A program made the translations under genes and the position numbers. Below the pieces are notes generated by a model. The model made no database searches and was not told the DNA's origin. It saw only the letters and a list, made by a program, of their open reading frames with translations. DNA of 7,393 nt, taken from Desulfobacterales bacterium CG23_combo_of_CG06-09_8_20_14_all_51_8. Lineage in GTDB: Bacteria > Desulfobacterota > Desulfobacteria > Desulfobacterales > Desulfosalsimonadaceae. The stretch lies in NCBI GenBank assembly GCA_002772195.1, contig PCSG01000102.1:1-7393 (forward strand). The letters run 5' to 3'. Below, one piece after another: positions 1 to 4,017 of the stretch; positions within the stretch are counted from its first letter, which is position 1; every line of letters begins with the position of its first letter.

Positions 1-93
1 ACCCCGATAGCGATGGAGAAGGAACTGCAGTTTGCGGTACGCGAAGGCGGCCGAACCGTGGGCGCCGGGGTCGTTAGTGAAATTATCGCATAA
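1..93 (+). CDS. tuf: Elongation factor Tu, C-terminal fragment (5' end outside window)
   Basis: The open frame from base 1 encodes 30 residues ending in TAA at 91-93. It reads TPIAME, then FAVREGGRTVGAGVV, then EIIA. This is the highly conserved end of EF-Tu domain 3, where the REGGRTVGAGVV strand packs in the final beta-barrel. EF-Tu is the cytoplasmic GTPase that delivers aminoacyl-tRNA to the ribosomal A site. Only about the last 8% of a roughly 395-residue protein is present, so the GTPase domain cannot be assessed. It sits 22 bases upstream of rpmG, the usual arrangement when a tuf copy precedes the secE-nusG block. Many bacteria carry two tuf copies, so this could be either one. Identification is secure despite the short length because the tail sequence is diagnostic. 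Confidence 0.95.
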   Translation, partial: TPIAMEKELQFAVREGGRTVGAGVVSEIIA

Positions 94-115
94 TTGAAAC
101 GTCAAGAGGTGACTT

Positions 116-265
116 GTGAAAGTTATTGTGACCCTTTCATGCACTGAGTGCAAAAGAAAAAATTATTCCACAACCAAAAACAAGCGCACAAAGCCGGATA
201 AGCTGGAGTTTAAAAAATACTGCCGGTTCTGCAAGACCCATACGCTGCACAAGGAGACCAAATAA
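116..265 (+). CDS. rpmG: Large ribosomal subunit protein L33 (bL33), zinc-ribbon form
   Basis: This 49-codon gene starts at GTG 116 and ends with TAA at 263-265. It encodes a small basic protein beginning MKVIVTLSCTEC and ending HTLHKETK. L33 sits near the E site of the 50S subunit. Two CxxC pairs, C9/C12 and C36/C39, form a zinc ribbon, so this is the zinc-binding (C+) form rather than the cysteine-free paralogue used under zinc starvation. The length matches the family norm of 49-55 residues. The GTG start is supported by an AGAGGTGA Shine-Dalgarno sequence at 105-112, and no in-frame ATG precedes the conserved N-terminus. It lies between tuf and tRNA-Trp, its normal neighbours in this locus. 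Confidence 0.96.
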   Translation: MKVIVTLSCTECKRKNYSTTKNKRTKPDKLEFKKYCRFCKTHTLHKETK

Positions 266-278
266 CCGCGTTTGGTTG

Positions 279-309
279 TCGGTTTCTCTTCTAAGGGGAA
301 AGGAACCGA
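279..309 (+). other. Imperfect intercistronic hairpin between rpmG and tRNA-Trp
   Basis: Bases 279-284 (TCGGTT) pair with 304-309 (AACCGA). The helix continues inward through T285.G303, C286-G302 and T287-A301, a C/A mismatch, then T289-A299, T290.G298 and C291-G297, closing a TAAGG loop. No U-run follows, so it is not an intrinsic terminator. By position it could mark a processing point that separates rpmG mRNA from the tRNA precursor. That role is inference. The rest of 266-329 shows nothing else I recognise. Confidence 0.4.
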
Positions 310-329
310 GTGCTTAAGCTTTCAGGTTC

Positions 330-405
330 AGGCCAGTAGCTCTAACGGCAGAGCGTCGGACTCCAAATCCGAGTGTTGGGGGTTCAAATCCCTCCTGGCC
401 TGCCA
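330..405 (+). tRNA. trnW: tRNA-Trp, anticodon CCA, with encoded 3' CCA
   Basis: A complete 76-nt cloverleaf can be folded by eye. The acceptor stem is 330-336 (AGGCCAG) with 395-401 (CTGGCCT). U8-A9 are 337-338. The D stem is GCTC 339-342 with GAGC 351-354. The anticodon stem is TCGGA 356-360 with TCCGA 368-372. The anticodon loop is CTCCAAA with anticodon CCA at 363-365. The variable loop has 5 nt. The T stem is 378-382 with 390-394, containing one G-U pair, and encloses TTCAAAT. The discriminator is G402, as expected for bacterial tRNA-Trp, and CCA is encoded at 403-405. It delivers tryptophan to UGG codons. Its place between rpmG and secE is standard for this locus, so it is probably cut from a polycistronic transcript or made from the upstream tuf promoter. 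No strong promoter is visible directly in front of it. Confidence 0.98.
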
Positions 406-418
406 CAAATATTAACGG

Positions 419-476
419 AAGCTCAAAAGTTGAAAGCGCATCATTCCCTGTGGTTTTTTAACTTTGAGCTTTCGAC
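419..476 (+). promoter_or_regulatory. Two mutually exclusive stems in the secE 5' leader
   Basis: Stem A pairs 419-431 with 460-471: AAGCTCAAA, a bulged A, then GTT against AACTTTGAGCTT. It has 12 pairs and a 28-nt loop. Stem B pairs 429-437 (GTTGAAAGC) with 468-476 (GCTTTCGAC) through nine pairs including one G.U. They compete for 429-431 and 468-471, so only one can form at a time. Both end just before the secE Shine-Dalgarno sequence (GGAG at 483-486). The pairings are seen directly; any regulatory or processing role is inference. No convincing promoter or terminator is visible in 406-491. Confidence 0.4.
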
Positions 477-491
477 GTTTTAGGAGTTTTA

Positions 492-914
492 ATGGCACGT
501 ATTCAAAAAAAGAAACCAGCATTCAAAGCCAGAAAAAAAGAAACCCCTGCTGTTTCTGATACGCTCGGCAATGCGGATAAAGAACAGATGGATCCGGATA
601 AAGCGGATTCAGCCGGAAATGATGCCGGGGGAGCGGTTGCCGTATCCATTCCGGAAAAGAAAAAGAAGGCCTATACCGTCAAAAGGCCCTCCACTGACGG
701 TCAGTCCATGGTAATGGAGCTGACGGAGAAGTATTTCGGGAATTGGATTCAGTTTTTCAGAGAAGTGTGGGTGGAATTGACCAAGGTGACCTGGCCTTCG
801 AAAAAACAGACCATCGGATCCACTGCGGTGGTGATCGTGTTTGTTTTTGTGATTGCGGTGTTTCTGGGGATTGTGGATATCGGCCTGTCTAGTTTCATCC
901 GGCTGTTTCTTTAG
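492..914 (+). CDS. secE: Protein translocase subunit SecE with extended hydrophilic N-terminus
   Basis: SecE clamps SecY in the inner-membrane SecYEG channel that exports unfolded proteins. The 140-residue product has two parts. Residues 1-75 are hydrophilic and low-complexity, rich in Lys near both ends (KKKPAFKARKK, PEKKKK) with an acidic, Gly/Ala-rich middle. Residues 76-140 are the classic SecE domain: an amphipathic surface helix around 80-96, the conserved block ELTKVTWPSKKQT (95-107), and a single transmembrane helix of about 22 residues (110-131). The conserved domain alone matches the usual 60-70-residue single-helix SecE, whereas E. coli SecE (127 aa) gains its length from two extra helices that are absent here. 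ATG 492 is chosen because GGAG (483-486) is well spaced. The internal in-frame ATGs at 708 and 714 would give a minimal SecE but lack a visible Shine-Dalgarno sequence. nusG follows after 24 bases. Confidence 0.95.
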   Translation: MARIQKKKPAFKARKKETPAVSDTLGNADKEQMDPDKADSAGNDAGGAVAVSIPEKKKKAYTVKRPSTDGQSMVMELTEKYFGNWIQFFREVWVELTKVTWPSKKQTIGSTAVVIVFVFVIAVFLGIVDIGLSSFIRLFL

Positions 915-938
915 ATTTTCTTTGATAGGTGAAAATAT

Positions 939-1469
939 ATGGCGCTTAAATGGTATATCCTGCATGTCTATTCAGGGTTTGAAGCCCGGGTGAAGGCGAA
1001 TCTTGAAGAGCGGATTGCCGCGTTTCCCCATCCGGAGAAATTCGGGGAAGTGATTGTGCCAACAGAGCAGGTTGTCGAACTGATCAAGGGAAAACGGAAA
1101 ACATCCAGCCGCAAATTTTATCCGGGGTATATTCTGATCCGCATGGAACTGGATGAAGAAACGTGGCATATGGTGAATGCAACCGCCAAGGTCACCGGGT
1201 TTCTGGGAGGCGGGGACAAACCTGTCGCCATCACCGATGAAGAGGCGGAATATATTCTGAGCCGGATGGAAGCCGGCAAGCTTAAACCCCAGCCCAAGTT
1301 TTACTTTGAAGTCGGTGATGAGATCCGCGTTGTTGAGGGGCCTTTCACCAATTTCAACGGAACGGTGGATGACGTCAACCCGGAAAAAGGAAAGCTGAAA
1401 GTTCTGGTGAGTATTTTTGGACGTTCGACACCCGTAGAGCTTGATTTTGTACAGGTTTCAAAAACTTAA
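939..1469 (+). CDS. nusG: Transcription termination/antitermination factor NusG
   Basis: NusG binds the beta' clamp helices of RNA polymerase, reduces pausing, links polymerase to ribosomal protein S10 and can recruit Rho. The 176 residues are normal length (E. coli 181). The NGN domain spans about 1-115 and opens KWYILHVYSGFE. It includes RKFYPGYILIRM (58-69) and VTGFLGGGDKPVAI (85-98), matching the family's RKFFPGYVLV and VTGFVGG..KP.P motifs. A short linker leads to the C-terminal KOW domain from about 124, with VGDEIRVVEGPFTNFNGTV and the final strand LDFVQV. The KOW domain is the S10/Rho contact surface. The start is fixed by AGGTGA at 927-932. The gene follows secE by 24 bases, an almost universal pairing that implies co-transcription. 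Nothing is missing or unusual in the sequence. Confidence 0.98.
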   Translation: MALKWYILHVYSGFEARVKANLEERIAAFPHPEKFGEVIVPTEQVVELIKGKRKTSSRKFYPGYILIRMELDEETWHMVNATAKVTGFLGGGDKPVAITDEEAEYILSRMEAGKLKPQPKFYFEVGDEIRVVEGPFTNFNGTVDDVNPEKGKLKVLVSIFGRSTPVELDFVQVSKT

Positions 1470-1513
1470 TAGATCGAGGAGCATCCGGCACCAGAAGGTG
1501 GCGTAAGCCCCGG

Positions 1514-1548
1514 CCGAGCCCGGAAAATTTCACGGGATTTTCCCTCGG
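1514..1548 (+). promoter_or_regulatory. Hairpin in the rplK leader, candidate L1 autoregulatory region
   Basis: In the 106-nt nusG-rplK spacer, CCGAG 1514-1518 pairs with CTCGG 1544-1548. After a left-side CCC bulge, GGAAAAT 1522-1528 pairs with ATTTTCC 1537-1543 around an 8-nt loop. An A-rich stretch and the rplK Shine-Dalgarno (GGGAG 1564-1568) follow, so this is not a terminator. The upstream part (1489-1513) also has short hairpin options: CACC-AGAA-GGTG, and GGC-GTAA-GCC with a GNRA loop. If the main hairpin opens, TTCCC 1540-1544 could pair with GGGAG 1564-1568. In E. coli, L1 represses the L11-L1 mRNA by binding this leader. Assigning that role here rests on position only, since I could not match the L1 motif with certainty. 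Confidence 0.45.
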
Positions 1549-1575
1549 TAACAAAAAAATATCGGGAGTAAAGAT

Positions 1576-1998
1576 ATGGCAAAGAAAGTGATCGCACAGG
1601 TCAAGCTTCAAGTGACGGCCGGCAAGGCCAATCCCTCACCACCCATCGGACCCGCCTTGGGGCAGCATGGAGTGAATATCATGGATTTCTGCAAGGCATT
1701 CAATGCCCGCACGGCGAATGATGAAGGCATGATCATACCGGTCGTACTGACCGTTTATCAGGACAAGTCCTTTACCTTCATCACCAAAACACCGCCCGCC
1801 TCTGTTCTGCTCAAAAAAGCCGCCGGCATTGCGAAAGGTTCCGGTAATCCCAAATCTGTAAAAGTCGGAAAGGTGACCAAAGATCAAGTCGCTGAAATCG
1901 CGGCTATGAAAAAGGCGGATTTAAACGCCACCGATCTGGAAAACGCCTGCAGAATTATCGAAGGAACGGCTCGAAGCATGGGACTTGAAGTCGTTTAA
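1576..1998 (+). CDS. rplK: Large ribosomal subunit protein L11 (uL11)
   Basis: L11 binds the GTPase-associated centre of 23S rRNA at the base of the ribosomal stalk. It is needed for factor function and for stringent-response sensing. The 140-residue product is full length for the family (141-142). The N-terminal domain (about 1-70) carries KLQVTAGKANPSPPIGPALGQHGVNIMDFCKAFN, conserved throughout and including the proline-rich turn where thiopeptide antibiotics act. The C-terminal RNA-binding domain (about 75-140) has FITKTPPASVLLKKAAG and ends near GTARSMGLEV, the L11 signature region. The start at 1576 is supported by GGGAG at 1564-1568. It follows a structured leader and is 26 bases from rplA, forming the L11-L1 unit. 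Confidence 0.98.
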   Translation: MAKKVIAQVKLQVTAGKANPSPPIGPALGQHGVNIMDFCKAFNARTANDEGMIIPVVLTVYQDKSFTFITKTPPASVLLKKAAGIAKGSGNPKSVKVGKVTKDQVAEIAAMKKADLNATDLENACRIIEGTARSMGLEVV

Positions 1999-2024
1999 TT
2001 TGGAAAAGGAGTTAATAGGATACA

Positions 2025-2729
2025 ATGCCGAAACATGGAAAAAAATTTCAGGAAGCAAAATCAAAAGTGGATCCGCAGGTGCGCTATACTTTTGAAGACG
2101 CCGTTAAGGGCGCTGTCGGGTCTTCATTTGTAAAATTCGATGAAACCGTCGATATCGCCGTCAAGCTGGGGGTCGACCCGCGGTATGCGGATCAGATGGT
2201 GCGCGGATCGATTGTTTTGCCGAATGGGATCGGAAAAGATGTCAAAGTCCTTGTGTTTGCCAAAGGCGAAAAGGAAAAAGAGGCCTTGGATGCGGGGGCG
2301 GATTTTGTCGGCAATGATGATCTCATCGAAAAGATCAAAGGCGGATGGTTTGGATTCGACAAGGCGGTGGCGACGCCGGATGTGATGGGTGTCGTCGGAA
2401 AGATCGGTAAACAGCTGGGACCCAGAGGGTTGATGCCCAACGCAAAAACCGGAACCGTCACGTTTGATGTGGGACGCGCCATCCGGGAATTAAAAGCGGG
2501 GAAAATTGAATTCCGCGCTGAAAAAGCCGGAATCGTTCAGGCGCCCTTGGGCAAGGTCTCTTTTGGCCCTGAAAAAATCCTGGAGAATATGTCGGCGTTC
2601 ATTGATTTGATTGTTCGGATCAAGCCGTCTTCCAGCAAGGGCACATATGTCCGCAGTATTACGGTGTCCACAACCATGGGCCCCGGGTTCAAAGTTGATC
2701 CCGTATATGTCAAGGACTTGTTGAAATAA
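2025..2729 (+). CDS. rplA: Large ribosomal subunit protein L1 (uL1)
   Basis: L1 forms the mobile L1 stalk of the 50S subunit, which helps move deacylated tRNA out of the E site. In many bacteria it also represses translation of its own L11-L1 mRNA. The 234 residues match the family length (229-235). Visible landmarks are KFDETVDIAVKLGVDPRYADQMVRG (37-61), where domain I begins its RNA-binding face; the L1 signature LGPRGLMPNAKTGT at 131-144; and STTMGPG (215-221) near the end. ATG 2025 is preceded by two purine-rich options, AAGGAG at 2006-2011 (13 bases away, long) and AGGA at 2017-2020 (close). Which one the ribosome uses is not clear, but the MPKHGKKFQEA start fits the family. The next gene is separated by the long L10 leader. 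Confidence 0.98.
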   Translation: MPKHGKKFQEAKSKVDPQVRYTFEDAVKGAVGSSFVKFDETVDIAVKLGVDPRYADQMVRGSIVLPNGIGKDVKVLVFAKGEKEKEALDAGADFVGNDDLIEKIKGGWFGFDKAVATPDVMGVVGKIGKQLGPRGLMPNAKTGTVTFDVGRAIRELKAGKIEFRAEKAGIVQAPLGKVSFGPEKILENMSAFIDLIVRIKPSSSKGTYVRSITVSTTMGPGFKVDPVYVKDLLK

Positions 2730-2772
2730 CCACGGTTCCGCCTGGTCGTATGCAGTGCATGGCGTAATTTAT

Positions 2773-2861
2773 AAAAAAATCCTGTCAAAGACCGCAGGCT
2801 CACCCCCATCACGGGGTGTATAATCGGAATTTCCGGCCTGCCGAGGCAGTCTTGTTTTTTT
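2773..2861 (+). ncRNA. Ribosomal protein L10 leader RNA, with adjacent U-tract (possible attenuator)
   Basis: The rplA-rplJ spacer contains the arrangement typical of L10 leader RNAs: an AAAGACCGCAGG strand answered by CCTGCCGAGGCAGTCTT. Helix P1 is AAGAC 2788-2792 with GTCTT 2849-2853. P2 is GCAGGC 2794-2799 with GCCTGC 2836-2841, leaving an asymmetric CGAGGCA (2842-2848) on the 3' side, where the family has its kink-turn-like element. Inside are hairpin CACCCC 2801-2806 with GGGGTG 2813-2818, and a small CGGA/TCCG hairpin at 2825-2835. L10 in complex with L7/L12 binds this RNA and represses rplJL. P1 ends one base before a run of seven T (2855-2861), and seven A (2773-2779) lie upstream, so the fold could also act as a Rho-independent attenuator. 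The family call is strong; the attenuation mechanism is inference. Confidence 0.85.
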
Positions 2862-2866
2862 CTGTG

Positions 2867-2901
2867 ACTTCCTTTGGTTTTTACAGATTCAGAAAGGAGG
2901 T
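2867..2901 (+). promoter_or_regulatory. Helix predicted to sequester the rplJ Shine-Dalgarno sequence
   Basis: ACTTCCTTT at 2867-2875 is complementary to AAAGGAGGT at 2893-2901 over nine pairs with one G.U (T2869.G2899), around a 17-nt loop. The second arm is the entire rplJ ribosome binding site, which sits 7 bases before the TTG start. Pairing would hide it. The complementarity is directly visible. A switch linked to L10 binding in the leader just upstream is inference, but fits translational repression known for E. coli rplJ. Confidence 0.6.
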
Positions 2902-2907
2902 ATAAAA

Positions 2908-3432
2908 TTGCTAAATAAAAATGAAAAAAAACAGCTTGTTGAAGAGATCCATCAAAAATTTCTCGCATCCAAGATTGTTATTCTTACCGATTATAAAGGG
3001 CTTAATGTCGATAAAATCAATGCTTTGAGACGAAAACTCAAGGAATCGAACATTGAGTACCGGGTCGTAAAAAACACCCTGCTCATCCGGGCGTCGGAAG
3101 ATACGGATGTGGCGGTGATCAAAGATCAGTTTAAAGGCCCCACGGCCATCGCGATGAGCTATGATGACCCGGTGGCCCCGGCGAAAGTATTGTCCGAGTT
3201 TGCAAAGGACAATGATAAACTTGAGATCCGGGCCGGCGTGATGTCAGGCCGATTTCTGGATGCCAGGGCGATCAAGAGTCTTTCTTCACTGCCCTCTCGC
3301 GAAGTGCTTTTGAGTCAGGTGCTTTCGGCCATGAATGGCGTGCCGACAGGGCTTGTCAGGGTGCTGAACAACGTACCGCAGAAATTTCTCTATGCATTGC
3401 AGGCGATCAAGGATCAGAAAGCCGCCGCATAA
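2908..3432 (+). CDS. rplJ: Large ribosomal subunit protein L10 (uL10), TTG start
   Basis: L10 anchors L7/L12 dimers to the 50S subunit beside L11 and forms the stalk base. The 174 residues are normal length (165-178). The N-terminal rRNA-binding domain (about 1-100) shows IVILTDYKGLNVDKINALRR, then EYRVVKNTLL (50-59), and FKGPTAIAMSYDDPVAPAKVL (75-95). The C-terminal helix (about 135-170) is where L7/L12 N-terminal domains dock. The start is TTG 2908, set by a near-perfect AAAGGAGGT (2893-2901). The nearby ATG at 2921 is out of frame, and no upstream in-frame ATG gives a better start. A strong Shine-Dalgarno sequence with a weak start codon, downstream of the L10 leader, suggests tight translational control. 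rplL follows after 85 bases. Confidence 0.97.
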   Translation: MLNKNEKKQLVEEIHQKFLASKIVILTDYKGLNVDKINALRRKLKESNIEYRVVKNTLLIRASEDTDVAVIKDQFKGPTAIAMSYDDPVAPAKVLSEFAKDNDKLEIRAGVMSGRFLDARAIKSLSSLPSREVLLSQVLSAMNGVPTGLVRVLNNVPQKFLYALQAIKDQKAAA

Positions 3433-3446
3433 CCGGATTTTTCCGG
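3433..3446 (+). other. Short perfect hairpin just after the rplJ stop codon
   Basis: CCGGA 3433-3437 and TCCGG 3442-3446 form a 5-bp stem with a TTTT loop, starting immediately after the rplJ TAA. There is no U-run behind it, so it is unlikely to end transcription. It could slow 3' decay of rplJ mRNA or mark a processing site ahead of rplL; both are inference. Confidence 0.4.
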
Positions 3447-3454
3447 TAAACAGG

Positions 3455-3502
3455 TTCATAACGATAATAAATAAATATAATATATTGAAATAGTTATAAC
3501 TA
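3455..3502 (+). promoter_or_regulatory. AT-rich rplJ-rplL spacer with a TATAAT box and a 12-bp palindrome
   Basis: This tract is far more AT-rich than the flanking genes. It holds a perfect TATAAT at 3476-3481 with only a weak upstream partner (TTCATA 3455-3460, 15-bp spacing), and a perfect palindrome TAGTTATAACTA at 3491-3502 just before the rplL Shine-Dalgarno sequence (GGAGG 3507-3511). An internal promoter would help explain the fourfold or greater molar excess of L7/L12 over L10. Alternatively the AT-rich tract may only keep the ribosome binding site unstructured. Evidence is composition and one hexamer, so confidence is low. Confidence 0.25.
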
Positions 3503-3517
3503 ATTTGGAGGTAACTC

Positions 3518-3901
3518 ATGGCTGATATTACTAAAAATGATGTAATTAATTTTATTGCGAACATGACGGTCCTGGAACTGTCCGAACTGGTCAAAGAACT
3601 GGAAGAAAAATTTGGTGTATCCGCGGCGGCGCCGATGGCGTTCGCCGGACCTGCGGTTGCCAGCGTTGCCGCTGCCGAGGCTGAAGAAAAAACCGAATTT
3701 GATGTTATCCTGATCGGATTCGGCGATAAGAAGATTCAGGTGATCAAAGAAATCCGGGCCATCACCGGCTTAGGCCTCAAAGAAGCCAAAGCCCTGGTGG
3801 AAGGCGTGCCTGCTCCGGTAAAAGAAGGGATCGCCAAGGAAGATGCCCAGAAAATTAAAGAACAAATCGAAGCCGCTGGAGGTCAAGTCGACGTCAAGTA
3901 G
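3518..3901 (+). CDS. rplL: Large ribosomal subunit protein L7/L12 (bL12)
   Basis: L7/L12 is the multi-copy flexible stalk protein that recruits and activates EF-Tu, EF-G, IF2 and release factors. The 127 residues fit the family (120-130). The N-terminal dimerisation and L10-binding domain (about 1-34) includes MTVLELSELVKELEEKFGV. An Ala/Pro-rich hinge (about 35-57) follows. The C-terminal factor-binding domain (58-127) runs TEFDVIL, KIQVIKEIRAITGLGLKEAK and LVEGVPAPVKEG, with the conserved Lys/Gly face that contacts GTPases. A strong TTTGGAGG at 3504-3511 sits 6 bases before ATG, which is a better translation signal than its neighbours have. That fits the need for excess L7/L12 over other ribosomal proteins. 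It is followed by processing-like and attenuator-like hairpins before rpoB. Confidence 0.98.
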   Translation: MADITKNDVINFIANMTVLELSELVKELEEKFGVSAAAPMAFAGPAVASVAAAEAEEKTEFDVILIGFGDKKIQVIKEIRAITGLGLKEAKALVEGVPAPVKEGIAKEDAQKIKEQIEAAGGQVDVK

Positions 3902-3922
3902 TCTCTCTTCTAATGAATGTAA

Positions 3923-3941
3923 TAACTTATTATAATAGTTA
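3923..3941 (+). other. AT-rich hairpin in the rplL-rpoB spacer
   Basis: TAACT (3923-3927), a bulged T, then AT pairs with AT plus AGTTA (3935-3941) around a TATA loop, giving seven pairs with one bulge. It lies 22 bases after the rplL stop and 9 bases before the strong GC-rich hairpin. In E. coli the same spacer is cut by RNase III, which adjusts stalk protein against polymerase levels. A comparable processing role here is inference. A TATAAT (3931-3936) falls in the loop region, but its best -35 candidate is poor. Confidence 0.35.
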
Positions 3942-3949
3942 GAAAATTT

Positions 3950-4002
3950 GAAATTCGGCGCCCGGTTGGGTCCGGGCCGCCGAATTTCGTGCTTTGTTTT
4001 TT
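3950..4002 (+). terminator. Strong hairpin plus U-tract between rplL and rpoB, probable partial attenuator
   Basis: GAAATTCGGCG at 3950-3960 pairs with CGCCGAATTTC at 3978-3988 (11 bp). After one bulged C (3977), CCCGG 3961-3965 pairs with CCGGG 3972-3976 around a TTGGGT loop. This 16-bp stem is followed after GTGC by TTTGTTTTTT (3993-4002). It has the anatomy of a Rho-independent terminator, with the U-tract set back four bases, which would weaken it. Because rpoB must be transcribed and no clear promoter lies in between, partial read-through is expected. This is analogous to the E. coli attenuator that lowers rpoBC relative to rplJL. Confidence 0.8.
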
Positions 4003-4017
4003 AAAACTGGAGCCGCA

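Noticed and set aside
279..329. A terminator between rpmG and tRNA-Trp
   Set aside because: The hairpin at 279-309 is followed by GTGCTTAAGC rather than a U-run, so intrinsic termination is unlikely.
430..459. A secE promoter using TTGAAA at 430-435 as -35
   Set aside because: At 16-18 bp spacing the downstream sequence is a T-run (TTTTTT) with no -10-like hexamer.
2750..2760. Short palindrome ATGCAGTGCAT in the rplA-rplJ spacer as an operator
   Set aside because: Eleven bases with five-base arms is too little to support a protein binding site, and it lies upstream of the L10 leader core, where weak RNA structure is expected.
2537..2968. A 143-codon minus-strand open frame spanning the rplA end, L10 leader and rplJ start
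   Set aside because: It overlaps two well-supported genes and a structured RNA leader on the plus strand and has no recognisable protein features.
3908..3936. Possible rpoB promoter with TATAAT at 3931-3936
   Set aside because: The hexamer is perfect but the -35 region at the right spacing (TTCTAA) matches only three of six bases. The TATAAT also lies within an AT-rich hairpin and upstream of a terminator-like stem, so it would gain little for rpoB.
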